This document shows positions 17,046 through 26,907 of a stretch of DNA of 64,000 bases, piece after piece. Origin of the DNA: an uncultured bacterium (lineage in GTDB: Bacteria > Cyanobacteriota > Vampirovibrionia > Gastranaerophilales > Gastranaerophilaceae); NCBI GenBank assembly GCA_902788345.1, contig CADAJP010000004.1, forward strand, positions 1-64,000. Direction: 5' to 3'. The notes under the pieces are model-generated. The model saw only the letters and a list, made by a program, of their open reading frames with translations. It was not told the DNA's origin and ran no database searches. The translations under genes were made by a program, and so were the position numbers. Position 1 is the stretch's first letter; each line of letters begins with the position of its first letter.

Positions 17046-18281
17046 TTATAAGATAGCACCTTTTGGAACAACAGTTACTCCGCCTGCAGAAACATGAAAT
17101 CCTCTTTTCAAATCTGCTTCCCTATCAATTCCAATGGTTGTATTCGGCGGTATTACAACATTTTTATCAATTATAGCTTTTCTTATTTGCGAATATCTGC
17201 CGACTTCAACATTTTCCATTAAAATACTGTCAACAACACTTGAATAACTGTTAATTCTTACTTTAGGAGATAGTACGCAATGTGAAAGTCCGCCGCCTGA
17301 AATAATACAACCTTCAGAAACCATGGAATTTGTAGCCATACCAACTCTGTCACCTTCTTCCCAGACAAATTTTGCGGGAGGATAATTATAATTAAATGTT
17401 CTTAAAGGCCATTCTTTTGAATATAAGTTTAATTCAGGTGCGTATGACAACAAATCCATATTGGCTTGCCAATATGCGTCAATACTTCCTACATCTCTCC
17501 AGTATCCCTGTTCTGCTTGTGTCATCCCCGGGAATGAATTTGATGCAAAGTTATATACATAAATATTTTTTCCTTCTTCTAAAAGCATAGGGATTACATT
17601 TTTACCAAAATCGTGTTTGGAATCTGTTTTTTGTGCATCTCTTGTTACTGCATCAAGCAAAATTTCTTTATCAAAAATATAGTTACCCATAGATGCCAGG
17701 CACATATTAGGATTACCGGGAATTGATTTTGGTTTGTAGCTTGGTTTTTCAACGAAGTTAATTAGTTTCCAGTTCTCATCAACTTCCATAATTCCAAATT
17801 CGGATGCTTCTTCTATCGGTATAGGAATACCCGAAATAGAAAGGTCAGCATGTTTTTCTTTATGAAAATCAAGCATTTGTGTAACCTGCATTTTATAAAT
17901 GTGATCTCCCCCAAATACGCAAACATAGCGAGGGTCTTCGTCAGTTATATGGAAAATATTTTGGTAGATAGCATCAGCAGTTCCTTTGTACCAATCGTTT
18001 CCTGTTCTCATTTGTGCAGGGCAAAGATCAACATATTGATTTAAAAACGGAGACAATGTCCATCCGTGAGCGATATGTTTATTTAATGAATCTGATTTGT
18101 ATTGTGTCAGAACCTTTATTTTGTAAAAGCCCGAGTTAATAAAATTGTTTAATACAAAATCAATAATTCTGTAGCGTCCGCCAAAAGGAACAGCAGGTTT
18201 TGCTCTGTCTTTCGTAAGAGGGAATAGTCTTTTTCCTTCACCACCTGCCAAAATCATAACCAATGCATTGTCTATCGCCAT
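17046..18281 (-). CDS. glgC: Glucose-1-phosphate adenylyltransferase (ADP-glucose pyrophosphorylase)
   Basis: Makes ADP-glucose from glucose-1-phosphate and ATP, the regulated step of glycogen synthesis. The 411-residue protein has the N-terminal nucleotidyltransferase motif AGGEGKRLFPLTKDRAKPAV, the GGRYRIIDF segment, the catalytic-loop Asp in FGGDHIYKM, and the glucose-1-P site FVEKPSYKP. The C-terminal part is a left-handed beta-helix. The start is behind GAGGG. It is divergent from dnaE across a 154-bp gap. Its partner glgA is at 47191-48639, not adjacent. Confidence 0.95.
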   Translation of the reverse strand: MAIDNALVMILAGGEGKRLFPLTKDRAKPAVPFGGRYRIIDFVLNNFINSGFYKIKVLTQYKSDSLNKHIAHGWTLSPFLNQYVDLCPAQMRTGNDWYKGTADAIYQNIFHITDEDPRYVCVFGGDHIYKMQVTQMLDFHKEKHADLSISGIPIPIEEASEFGIMEVDENWKLINFVEKPSYKPKSIPGNPNMCLASMGNYIFDKEILLDAVTRDAQKTDSKHDFGKNVIPMLLEEGKNIYVYNFASNSFPGMTQAEQGYWRDVGSIDAYWQANMDLLSYAPELNLYSKEWPLRTFNYNYPPAKFVWEEGDRVGMATNSMVSEGCIISGGGLSHCVLSPKVRINSYSSVVDSILMENVEVGRYSQIRKAIIDKNVVIPPNTTIGIDREADLKRGFHVSAGGVTVVPKGAIL

Positions 18282-18420
18282 TATTTAACCCTCGCATATT
18301 TGTTATAATTTTACAATAAATTTTAAAAAAGGTCATTAATCCAAAATGATTAATTTTGTAAAAGATTATAAAAAATAACTTAAAATCTTTTAACATCATG
18401 TTTTTTGAAAGTTCTGTTCT

Positions 18421-18435
18421 TGATAAACTTGGGTT
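18421..18435 (+). promoter_or_regulatory. Leaderless extended -10 promoter of dnaE
   Basis: Extended -10 TGATAAACT (hexamer 18424-18429), then 6 nt (TGGGTT) to ATG 18436. No Shine-Dalgarno and only a weak T-rich -35. The geometry equals that of the other five leaderless candidates. Confidence 0.5.
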
Positions 18436-21400
18436 ATGGCAGATGAATTACAATATGTACCGTTGCATTTGCACACGGAATATTCGCTTTTAGACGGGGC
18501 AATCAGAATTGGGGATTTGTGTAAGTTTTGCGTGGAACACAACATGCCCGGTGTTGCCGTAACTGATCATGGTGTTATGTATGGTGCTATGGATTTATAT
18601 ATAGAAGCGGATAAAATTAATGCCAAAGAAAAAGAAAAAGCTCAAGCGGATCCGTCTTATCAGCCAAAATTGTTTAACCCAATTGTTGGTCAGGAATTTT
18701 ATGTGCATGATGGTGATATTTCAGAAAGAAATGCTGCTCATAATCCCCGCTATCACTTGGTTTTGTTGGCAAAAAATAATACCGGTTATAAAAACTTGGT
18801 AAAATTATCATCAATTGCACATATTGACGGGTTTTATGTAAAACCGCGTATTAATTTTGAGTTGTTAGAAAAATATCACGAAGGTCTTATATGCTGCAGT
18901 GCCTGTCTTGCAGGTGAGGTTATTCAAAATCTTTTAAGAACTGATTATGAAGGTGCAAAAGCTGTTGCTAAAAAATATCAGGATTTATTTGGAGAAGATT
19001 ATTATATTGAATTGCAAGATCACGGTCTTGATGAACAAAAAAGAACAAATCCTGATCTTATTAAGCTTGCAAAAGAACTTGGGATAAAGATGGTCATTAC
19101 AAATGACTCTCACTATTTGAAAAAAGAAGATGCCGACTGGCATGATACTTTACTTTGCATGCAGACAAAGTCGCTGAAAACTGATACAAACAGATTTCAT
19201 TTTCCGAATAATGAATTTTATGTAAAAACAGTTGATGAATTGAGAGATGCTTTTCGTTGGATGGATGGGGAAACTTTTGAACAGTGTATTGCAAATACTG
19301 TTGAAGTTTCAAAAAAATGTCATATAACAGTTGAATGGAAAGCTCCGTTACCTGATTTCCCTGTTCCTGATGGGTTTACAACTGATACATATCTTGAATC
19401 TCTTGTTACTCAAGGGATGAAAAGAAAGTACGGTGAGGATAAAATAACTCTACAGCTTCAGGAACGTGCCAAATATGAACTCGGGATTATTCAGAAAATG
19501 GGCTTTAGTGCGTATTTTCTGATTACTTGGGATTTTATTCATTTCGCCAAAACTCATGATATTCCTGTCGGGCCGGGGCGTGGTTCTGCTGCGGGTTCTT
19601 TAGTTGCATATTGTTTGGATATTACGGATTTAGACCCTATTGAACATCACTTGTTGTTTGAAAGATTTTTAAATCCTGAAAGATTTTCTATGCCAGATAT
19701 TGATACGGATTTTTGTATTGATAAACGTGGTGAGGTTATAGATTATGTTGTTCAAAAATACGGAGAGGATAAAGTCTGTCAAATTATCACATTTAATACT
19801 CTTGCTGCCAGAAATGCAATGAAGAGTGTTGCAAGAGTTTTTGATATTCCGTACGCAAGGAGTAAACAGCTTTCTGATATGATTTCCGGAGATCCCGGGG
19901 CAAAAATTTCTGATGCTTTGCAGGATGGTATGGAGTTAAAACAGCTTTATGATACTGATCCTGAGGTAAAAAAACTTGTTGATACGGCTTTGCATGTTGA
20001 GGGTTTGAAAAATGCTACAGGCATGCACGCAGCAGGTGTTATTATTTCGTATAAACCGTTAGATGAGATTGTTCCTGTTCAGCATGGTAAAGATGGTGTT
20101 GTTGTAACTCAATATCACAGAGAAATTTTAGAAAAGATGAAGCTTTTAAAAATGGACTTTTTGGGGCTTCGTAACCTTACTATGATTTCAAAAACCGTAA
20201 AACTTATAAAAAAATGTCAGGGTATAGATGTAGATATAAATCACATTCCGCTTGATGATAAGCCGACATACGATATGCTTATCAGGGGTGAAACAGTTGG
20301 TGTTTTCCAGCTTGAATCCCAAGGGATGACAAATCTTGTAAAAAAACTTCAGCCTGATGTTTTTGAAGATTTAGGTGCGTTGGTTGCCCTGTTCCGTCCG
20401 GGGCCTTTGGGTTCGGGCATGGTTGATGAATTTGTTGACCGTAAACATGGCAGGAAAGCTATTACTTATCCGCACCCGAGATTAGAGCCTGTATTAAAAG
20501 ATACATACGGTACAATGGTTTATCAGGAACAGATTATGCAAATCTTTCAGGTAATGGCTGATTATTCTCTTGGTCAGGCAGATCAGGTAAGAAGAATGAT
20601 GGGGCATAAGGATCCTGCTGCGATGGCAGCCCAGGAGGGTAAACTCATTGAAGGCTCTGCGAAATATGGTATGAAACCTGAGGATGCAAAAACCTTGTTT
20701 GAACAAATCCAAAACTTTGCTGCATATTGCTTCAACAGGGCTCATTCATCTGCTTATGCGTTTGTTGCTTATCAGACAGCTTATTTAAAGTGTCATTATC
20801 CTGTAGAATATTTGTCTGAATTATTAACTAGTGTTGCCGGTGATCAGGAAAAAACTCAGGCATATATTGAGGAAGCACAAAAATACGGAATAAAAGTTTT
20901 GCCTCCTGATATTAACAAATCATATTCAGAATATGCACCTGACGGCAGAAACATTCGTTTTGGACTTGCTTCAATAAAACAAGTAGGCGAAGGCGTTGTG
21001 GATGAAATTATAAAAGAACGTGAAGAAAACGGAGAATTTACTTCAATTTATGATTTTATTAAACGCGTTGATGTGAAATGCTCTAATAAAAGAACTTTAG
21101 AAGGTTTGATTAAGGCCGGTGCATTTTCTACAATAGAAAAAAGCCGTAAACAATTAATTGAAAATCTCGATTATATAGTTTCTACCGCATCTAAAGAAGC
21201 AAAAGAGAAAGAATCAGGACAGGGAAGTCTTTTCGACATGCTTGGGGACAGCACATCTGTTGACAATGCAAAATTCACTCTCGGCGGTTCTGATGAAGAA
21301 TACGATCCTCGTGAAATCCAGATTTTTGAAAAAGAGTTTCTCGGTTTTTATGTAACAAGTCATCCGTTATCTACAATAAGAGATAAGTTGCCGTTTTTAA

Positions 21401-21951
21401 TGACGCATAAAATATCTCAAATCAATGACATTGAAAATGACAAACCTGTCACTATATGCGGACTTGTTACCGCCACAAGACAAATTCCGACCAAGAACGA
21501 TCCGACAAAGTTTATAAGATTTGTCACTGTGGAAGATTTAACAGGAAAAATTGATACATTGTCTTTTAATTCAAAAATAGCCGAGTATGGTGATTATTTG
21601 CAGAATGAACAGAGAATTATTGTATCCGGTAAAGTCAGCCGCAGAAGTGATGATGAACCGCCTATAATTATTGTTGACACTGTTAAGCCTGTTGATAATG
21701 CAAATATTTTTACGGTTGAGCTGAAAAAAGATTTAAAATTTGAGGAACTAATGTTGTTAAAACAAATGCTGTGCAAATTTAAAGGTTCGGATCCTGTCAT
21801 GTTCAAAATGGAAGATTTAACAGGAGAGTCAAAAATTTTAACTTCATCAATGTTTTGGGTAAATACAACAAATGATCTTGTGAATGCTGTAAATAATAAA
21901 TTCGGGGAGAAAGTTGCCGTTTCCGTTCGCTCAATGGATAAAAAATGGTAA
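18436..21951 (+). CDS. dnaE: DNA polymerase III alpha subunit
   Basis: The replicative polymerase catalytic subunit, 1171 residues, normal for DnaE. The N-terminal PHP domain shows LHLHTEYSLLDG and TDHGVMYG. The palm has the catalytic PDIDTDF and the GPGRGSAAGSLVAY motif. An LFRPGPLGSGM-type segment, the helix-hairpin-helix region and a C-terminal OB fold (PVTICGLVTATRQ) follow. No proofreading DEDD exonuclease is fused. The ATG has no ribosome binding site but sits 6 nt after an extended -10, so the mRNA is probably leaderless. Confidence 0.97.
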   Translation: MADELQYVPLHLHTEYSLLDGAIRIGDLCKFCVEHNMPGVAVTDHGVMYGAMDLYIEADKINAKEKEKAQADPSYQPKLFNPIVGQEFYVHDGDISERNAAHNPRYHLVLLAKNNTGYKNLVKLSSIAHIDGFYVKPRINFELLEKYHEGLICCSACLAGEVIQNLLRTDYEGAKAVAKKYQDLFGEDYYIELQDHGLDEQKRTNPDLIKLAKELGIKMVITNDSHYLKKEDADWHDTLLCMQTKSLKTDTNRFHFPNNEFYVKTVDELRDAFRWMDGETFEQCIANTVEVSKKCHITVEWKAPLPDFPVPDGFTTDTYLESLVTQGMKRKYGEDKITLQLQERAKYELGIIQKMGFSAYFLITWDFIHFAKTHDIPVGPGRGSAAGSLVAYCLDITDLDPIEHHLLFERFLNPERFSMPDIDTDFCIDKRGEVIDYVVQKYGEDKVCQIITFNTLAARNAMKSVARVFDIPYARSKQLSDMISGDPGAKISDALQDGMELKQLYDTDPEVKKLVDTALHVEGLKNATGMHAAGVIISYKPLDEIVPVQHGKDGVVVTQYHREILEKMKLLKMDFLGLRNLTMISKTVKLIKKCQGIDVDINHIPLDDKPTYDMLIRGETVGVFQLESQGMTNLVKKLQPDVFEDLGALVALFRPGPLGSGMVDEFVDRKHGRKAITYPHPRLEPVLKDTYGTMVYQEQIMQIFQVMADYSLGQADQVRRMMGHKDPAAMAAQEGKLIEGSAKYGMKPEDAKTLFEQIQNFAAYCFNRAHSSAYAFVAYQTAYLKCHYPVEYLSELLTSVAGDQEKTQAYIEEAQKYGIKVLPPDINKSYSEYAPDGRNIRFGLASIKQVGEGVVDEIIKEREENGEFTSIYDFIKRVDVKCSNKRTLEGLIKAGAFSTIEKSRKQLIENLDYIVSTASKEAKEKESGQGSLFDMLGDSTSVDNAKFTLGGSDEEYDPREIQIFEKEFLGFYVTSHPLSTIRDKLPFLMTHKISQINDIENDKPVTICGLVTATRQIPTKNDPTKFIRFVTVEDLTGKIDTLSFNSKIAEYGDYLQNEQRIIVSGKVSRRSDDEPPIIIVDTVKPVDNANIFTVELKKDLKFEELMLLKQMLCKFKGSDPVMFKMEDLTGESKILTSSMFWVNTTNDLVNAVNNKFGEKVAVSVRSMDKKW

Positions 21952-21991
21952 TAATTGTGATTTATTGATAATTATAATATATAGTGATAAT

Positions 21992-22026
21992 AAAAAAGCT
22001 CAATACATATAGTATTGAGCTTTTTT
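21992..22026. terminator. Bidirectional terminator between dnaE and ppdK
   Basis: Perfect 15-bp stem AAAAAAGCTCAATAC / GTATTGAGCTTTTTT with a 5-nt loop, between two converging genes. Confidence 0.9.
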
Positions 22027-22042
22027 ACTTTATTATTAATGA

Positions 22043-24703
22043 TTAAACTTTAGCAGTTTTTTTGCATTCAATAACAGCCTGAGCCGCTGCAAGTCTTGCT
22101 TGCGGAACTCTGTATGGAGAACAAGATACGTAGTTCAATCCGATTTTGTGAGCATATTTTACAGAATCAGGATCGCCACCGTGTTCACCACAGATACCGC
22201 CAACAAGTTTAGAATTAACTTCTCTGCCTTCGTTAATTGACATTTCAATAAGTCTGCCTACACCGTTGAAGTCCAAAGTTACAAACGGATTCCAAGGTAA
22301 AATCTTTTGTTCTACATAGTTCTTTAAGAATTTACCTTCAGCATCATCTCTTGAATAACCGAAAGTCATCTGTGTCAAGTCATTTGTACCGTAAGAGAAG
22401 AATTCTGCTTCTGTTGCAACTTCTTTAGCTGTTAATGCTGCACGAGGAATTTCAATCATTGTACCAAATTTGTAATCAACTCTTACGCCTTTTTCGTTCA
22501 TAACTTGTTCAGCAACTGCAACTAAAGTTGCTTTTGCAGTTTTTAATTCGTTAATGTGACCGATTAAAGGAATCATAATCCATGGTTGGATATGATGACC
22601 TTCTTTAGTCAAATCACAGCATGCTTCAAATATTGCTCTAACTTGCATTTCGTTGATTTCAGGATAAGTTAAACCTAAACGGCAACCGCGTAATCCCATC
22701 ATTGGGTTAGATTCAGATAAGTTTTCAACGATTTCAAGCATTTTTTCATCTTCTGCATAATCCTGACCTAATGCTTTTTTAGTTGCGACTTTTTCAACTA
22801 ATTCTATTTTTGAAGGTAAGAATTCATGCAAAGGCGGATCTAACAAACGAACTGTAAGAGGTTTGTCGCCTAATGCTTTGAACATTGCATAGAAATCAGA
22901 GTATTGCATTGGAAGTAAGTGGGATAAAGCTTCTTTTCTTGCTTCTGTTGTTCCTGCAATAATCATTTTTTGTACCCATGGTAATCTGTCAGGATCCATG
23001 AACATATGTTCTGTACGGCAAAGACCAACACCTTCAGCACCAAATTTGATAGCATTTTCAATATCTTTTGGAGTATCAGCGTTAGCTTCTACGTGAAGTT
23101 CCTTAATTTCGTTAACCCATCCGAAGAAGGTTTCAAAATCTGCATCAATACCCGCTTCAACAAGTTCAATAGCACCTTCCATAACTTCACCTGTTCCACC
23201 GTCAAGTGAAATGATGTCGTTTTTGTGGAATACGGTACCGTCTGAACAAGTAATTGTTTCGTTTGCTAAATCAATTTTAAGATCTTCACAACCTGAAACG
23301 CATGGTTTACCCATACCTTTAGCAACAACTGCTGCGTGAGAAGTTGCACCGCCTCTTAAAGTAAGAACACCTTGAGAAACAGCCATACCGTGAATATCAT
23401 CCGGACAAGTTTCAATTCTTACAAGAATAACTTTTTCACCTGCTTCCCCGCGTCTTGCTGCTTCTTCGGTATCGAATACGATTTTACCGACAGCTGCACC
23501 CGGAGATGCGTTTACACCTTTTGAAACTTTGTGTGAATGTTTAACTTTATCAGGGTTGAAGCAAGGTAATAATACCTGATATACAGAGTATGGATCAACC
23601 TGCATAATTGCTTCTTCTTTTGTAATAATACCTTCATTAAACATATCAACGGCAATTTTGATAGCAGCTTTAGCAGTTCTTTTACCGTTTCTTGTTTGAA
23701 GAATCCATAATTTACCGCGTTCAACGGTAAATTCCATATCCTGAACATCGTGATAACCTTTTTCAAGTTGTTTTGCGATATTTACATATTGAGCATAAAT
23801 GTCAGGCATATCTGTTTCAAGTTCAGAAATTTGTTTTGGAGTTCTGATACCTGCAACAACGTCTTCACCTTGAGCATTTACTAAGTATTCACCGTAGAAT
23901 TTGTTTTCACCTGTAGCAGGGTTACGAGTGAATGAAACACCTGTTGCACAATCGTTACCCATATTACCGAATACCATTGTCTGAACGTTAACTGCAGTAC
24001 CGAAATTGTGGTCGATTTTGTTCATATTTCTGTAAGCAACTGCTCTAGGAATGTTCCAAGATCTGAATACTGCTTCAATAGCTTCCTGTAATTGAACATA
24101 AGGATCTTGAGGGAATTCTTTACCCGTAACTTCTTTAATTGTTTGTTTATATACAGGAATTAAAGATTTCCAGCCTTCTGCAGAAATTTGTGTATCTTCT
24201 GTAACGCCTTCTCTTGCTTTAACTTTTTCAACTTCAGATTCAAAGTATTTTTGTCTGTCCATTTCCCAAGCAACAGACCCAAACATTGTTAAAAATCTTC
24301 TGTATGAATCGTAGCAGAAACGAGGGTTATTAGTTAATTTAACCATGGCTTCAACAGTTTCATCGTTCAAGCCCAGGTTTAAAATAGTTTCCATCATACC
24401 AGGCATTGAAACTCTTGCACCTGAACGAACTGAAACTAATAACGGATTAGTTGCATCGCCAAACTTTTTACCTGCTTGTGCTTCAACTTCTTTTAAATAA
24501 TATTTAACTTCATCCATCAAGCCTTCAGGCATTTTGTTGCCGTTGTTGATGTATTCCATACAGGTTGCTGTTGTAATAGTCAATCCCGGAGGAACAGGAA
24601 GTCCTAAATTGGTCATTTCTGCAAGGTTAGCACCTTTACCGCCTAATTCGGCACGCATATTGGCATTACCTTCCTTGAAAAGCCATACTCTTTTTTCTGT
24701 CAT
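22043..24703 (-). CDS. ppdK: Pyruvate, phosphate dikinase
   Basis: Interconverts pyruvate + ATP + Pi and PEP + AMP + PPi; in fermentative bacteria it often serves glycolysis or gluconeogenesis. The 886-residue length is typical. The N-terminal ATP-binding domain includes GGKGANLAEM. The central swivelling domain has the phosphohistidine in RGGATSHAAVVAKGMGKPCV. The C-terminal PEP/pyruvate TIM barrel includes GLCRTEHMF, MIEIPRAAL and the catalytic Cys in GGICGEHGGD. The start is behind GGAGAAAG. It appears monocistronic. Confidence 0.97.
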   Translation of the reverse strand: MTEKRVWLFKEGNANMRAELGGKGANLAEMTNLGLPVPPGLTITTATCMEYINNGNKMPEGLMDEVKYYLKEVEAQAGKKFGDATNPLLVSVRSGARVSMPGMMETILNLGLNDETVEAMVKLTNNPRFCYDSYRRFLTMFGSVAWEMDRQKYFESEVEKVKAREGVTEDTQISAEGWKSLIPVYKQTIKEVTGKEFPQDPYVQLQEAIEAVFRSWNIPRAVAYRNMNKIDHNFGTAVNVQTMVFGNMGNDCATGVSFTRNPATGENKFYGEYLVNAQGEDVVAGIRTPKQISELETDMPDIYAQYVNIAKQLEKGYHDVQDMEFTVERGKLWILQTRNGKRTAKAAIKIAVDMFNEGIITKEEAIMQVDPYSVYQVLLPCFNPDKVKHSHKVSKGVNASPGAAVGKIVFDTEEAARRGEAGEKVILVRIETCPDDIHGMAVSQGVLTLRGGATSHAAVVAKGMGKPCVSGCEDLKIDLANETITCSDGTVFHKNDIISLDGGTGEVMEGAIELVEAGIDADFETFFGWVNEIKELHVEANADTPKDIENAIKFGAEGVGLCRTEHMFMDPDRLPWVQKMIIAGTTEARKEALSHLLPMQYSDFYAMFKALGDKPLTVRLLDPPLHEFLPSKIELVEKVATKKALGQDYAEDEKMLEIVENLSESNPMMGLRGCRLGLTYPEINEMQVRAIFEACCDLTKEGHHIQPWIMIPLIGHINELKTAKATLVAVAEQVMNEKGVRVDYKFGTMIEIPRAALTAKEVATEAEFFSYGTNDLTQMTFGYSRDDAEGKFLKNYVEQKILPWNPFVTLDFNGVGRLIEMSINEGREVNSKLVGGICGEHGGDPDSVKYAHKIGLNYVSCSPYRVPQARLAAAQAVIECKKTAKV

Positions 24704-24925
24704 AATTTCTTTCTCCTTTTTGAATATTAAAAAGTACTACATTTCAATATTTTTGTAATCGGCAAAACTCTGCCGACCTACTATAAAATCCTATCATGAA
24801 CATACATATATACAAAGATTTTTTGTATAATCGATTTATATTGTAAAATTTTGTAAATATCGCCTTATATATTATCAATTATTTTTTTTACGATCGTTTA
24901 AAAACCAAAATAATAAAGGTGTCTA

Positions 24926-26545
24926 ATGAAAGTATTACCGTTAAATTTATTTAATTATTCTAATCAGCAGAACAGTATTACCCCATATCGCAGACAACAA
25001 AATGTTCAGGATGTTTTTGTTCGTTCAAATTCAACCCCTGTGGCTTTTACTGGCGAAAATGAATTGCAAAATCCGTATCAAAAAGTCTTGCAAAATCCTA
25101 ACCTTGCACAAAAAGTTATGGAATTAATCACTACTGCGGCTACTATTCTTGTTACAAAAGCTGCAGGAAATAATGTATCTGCTGATGATAGTAAGTATGT
25201 TATTGATGTTGTTTGTCGGGATGTAACAGGTGATAACAATGTTCCGTCAAACAAAAATCAAGAATATGAAAAAGAAATAGAAGATCTAAAAAGTGAAAAC
25301 GAAGAATTGAAAAAACGCGTTAACGAGCTTGAAACGGCTAAGTCATCGACTCGTAAAAAACCGGCTGAAAAACCTGAAATTCCTGTAGAACAAAAAGCTT
25401 CTGCGAATGAACCTTCAGGTTATGAATTTCAATTCCCGAAGAAAAAAGTCGGAGTCTTATCAAGACCTCAAAAAGAATTAAAGGAAATAACTACAAATCT
25501 TAAATTAAATGAGGCTGATGGGACAAAACTTACTGAAATTTGCAAAGAACTTTTGACAAACAACTCTCATAAAATAGGTGATGAAACCGTAGATAACAAG
25601 ATTTTGACAACTGAATTAAATGAGCGATTAAAACAGGCAAATCCTGAAGAAATTCCTCAAATAATAAATGAATTTCACATAAAGTGCGGGTTATCAACTC
25701 CGCCGGCTCCGGTTGCAGAATCTGAAGGTGCTTCTGCTACAGGTGGTTTAAAGATAAAAGGAAGAATTAATCTTGATGAAATAAAAGACGGCAGAAAACC
25801 AAAGCCTGCTCAAAATACCCAGTCCGCTGACGGCGATAATGTTCAGTCTGCTCCTGTAAGGCATAAAAGACCAAGAATTAGTCAGTCAATTTCAGGTGCT
25901 GTTCCGTTAAGTGACAAAATGGAAGTAATTGATGAAAAAACTGAAACATACAAATTCAGTATCCCGGGAACAGCCGATGAAAATGTAATGAAAGATATGA
26001 AGCGTATGCTTGACAGTTTTGAAAAGGCTGTATCCCAAAAATCAAAACGCAGATTTATGTACCGTCAGCCTTTGAGTGTCAAGGTTTGGGAAAAAGATGT
26101 TTTACATGAAGTTGAAAAGCCAAAATCATACAAACACATCAATAAGTCAAATGCTTCCGAAGTGGCGGATGCACTAAATTCGGATCCAAGATTTCATGAA
26201 ATGTTTACATTACATGCTGCTTTGAGGCTGGTTGACAGGTTCGTGGATTTTAATAGTGATGAACCTGTTGATGAACAATGTCATTTTATTCTTGACAAAT
26301 TATCTGAAGTTTTGAGAAAATCACTAAAGGATGGTGTCGAGGTGGAAGCCTACGAAGAAGAATCTTCCTCAAAGGTCGGGGCAAGAATAACCATTAATGA
26401 AGGGGGTTATGATGACGAGGCAATGTCTATTTTCGGAACTTATCCGATAAGGTTGGGCATCTGTGAAAGTCAGCCGGATCCTAATTATTACAATAAATAC
26501 AATAAGAAACCAATAATTTCTACAATTTATACAAAAGGAATATAA
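24926..26545 (+). CDS. Hypothetical protein with N-terminal PVAFTG motif and coiled coil
   Basis: A 539-residue protein of unknown function, started at ATG 24926 behind AAAGGTG. The Asn/Gln-rich N-terminus carries PVAFTG at residues 38-43, the same form as the HNH-like protein's PVAFTS. A hydrophobic helix near 65-85 (MELITTAATILVTKAAG) is followed by a coiled coil (about 112-135, EIEDLKSENEELKKRVNEL). A Lys/Pro-rich disordered middle follows, then a folded C-terminal region (about 330-535) containing LHAALRLVDRFVDF. There is no signal peptide. It forms an operon with the next gene, which has an equivalent FTS motif. Confidence 0.65.
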   Translation: MKVLPLNLFNYSNQQNSITPYRRQQNVQDVFVRSNSTPVAFTGENELQNPYQKVLQNPNLAQKVMELITTAATILVTKAAGNNVSADDSKYVIDVVCRDVTGDNNVPSNKNQEYEKEIEDLKSENEELKKRVNELETAKSSTRKKPAEKPEIPVEQKASANEPSGYEFQFPKKKVGVLSRPQKELKEITTNLKLNEADGTKLTEICKELLTNNSHKIGDETVDNKILTTELNERLKQANPEEIPQIINEFHIKCGLSTPPAPVAESEGASATGGLKIKGRINLDEIKDGRKPKPAQNTQSADGDNVQSAPVRHKRPRISQSISGAVPLSDKMEVIDEKTETYKFSIPGTADENVMKDMKRMLDSFEKAVSQKSKRRFMYRQPLSVKVWEKDVLHEVEKPKSYKHINKSNASEVADALNSDPRFHEMFTLHAALRLVDRFVDFNSDEPVDEQCHFILDKLSEVLRKSLKDGVEVEAYEEESSSKVGARITINEGGYDDEAMSIFGTYPIRLGICESQPDPNYYNKYNKKPIISTIYTKGI

Positions 26546-26547
26546 AA

Positions 26548-26907
26548 ATGCATATTTACGCAACAAGTTCAATACAATTTACATCTGCAAATCGTATAAT
26601 AAAGCCTAAAAAACAGTATCCGGAAATAATCGGTAAAATAAGAAATAATCTGAATGATGATACAAGAAAAGGTTTGTATAGCAACATTGATTCTTATTTG
26701 ACTAAAAAATTCTCAAAGAAGGAATTTTTGCTGGCTTTAAATAAACTTGCAATTGATATTGATAATAAAAAGCTGAATACTGCAGAGAAAAAGTATCTTA
26801 ATGATATGCTCACAACAATGGATTTATCGGATAATTTTGAAAAAATACCTGATAAATACATTGTGAAAAATATTGAAAAACTTATAGATAATCAGAAAAA
26901 GATTTAG
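26548..26907 (+). CDS. Small helical protein with N-terminal SIQFTS motif
   Basis: A 119-residue protein starting behind AAAGGA, two bases after the preceding stop. The motif SIQFTS falls at residues 8-13, and the rest is Lys/Asn/Leu-rich and probably helical (LNKLAIDIDNKKLNTAEKKY). No catalytic motif. Co-transcription with a larger PVAFTG protein suggests they act together. Its 3' end overlaps the convergent asd gene by 4 bases. Confidence 0.65.
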   Translation: MHIYATSSIQFTSANRIIKPKKQYPEIIGKIRNNLNDDTRKGLYSNIDSYLTKKFSKKEFLLALNKLAIDIDNKKLNTAEKKYLNDMLTTMDLSDNFEKIPDKYIVKNIEKLIDNQKKI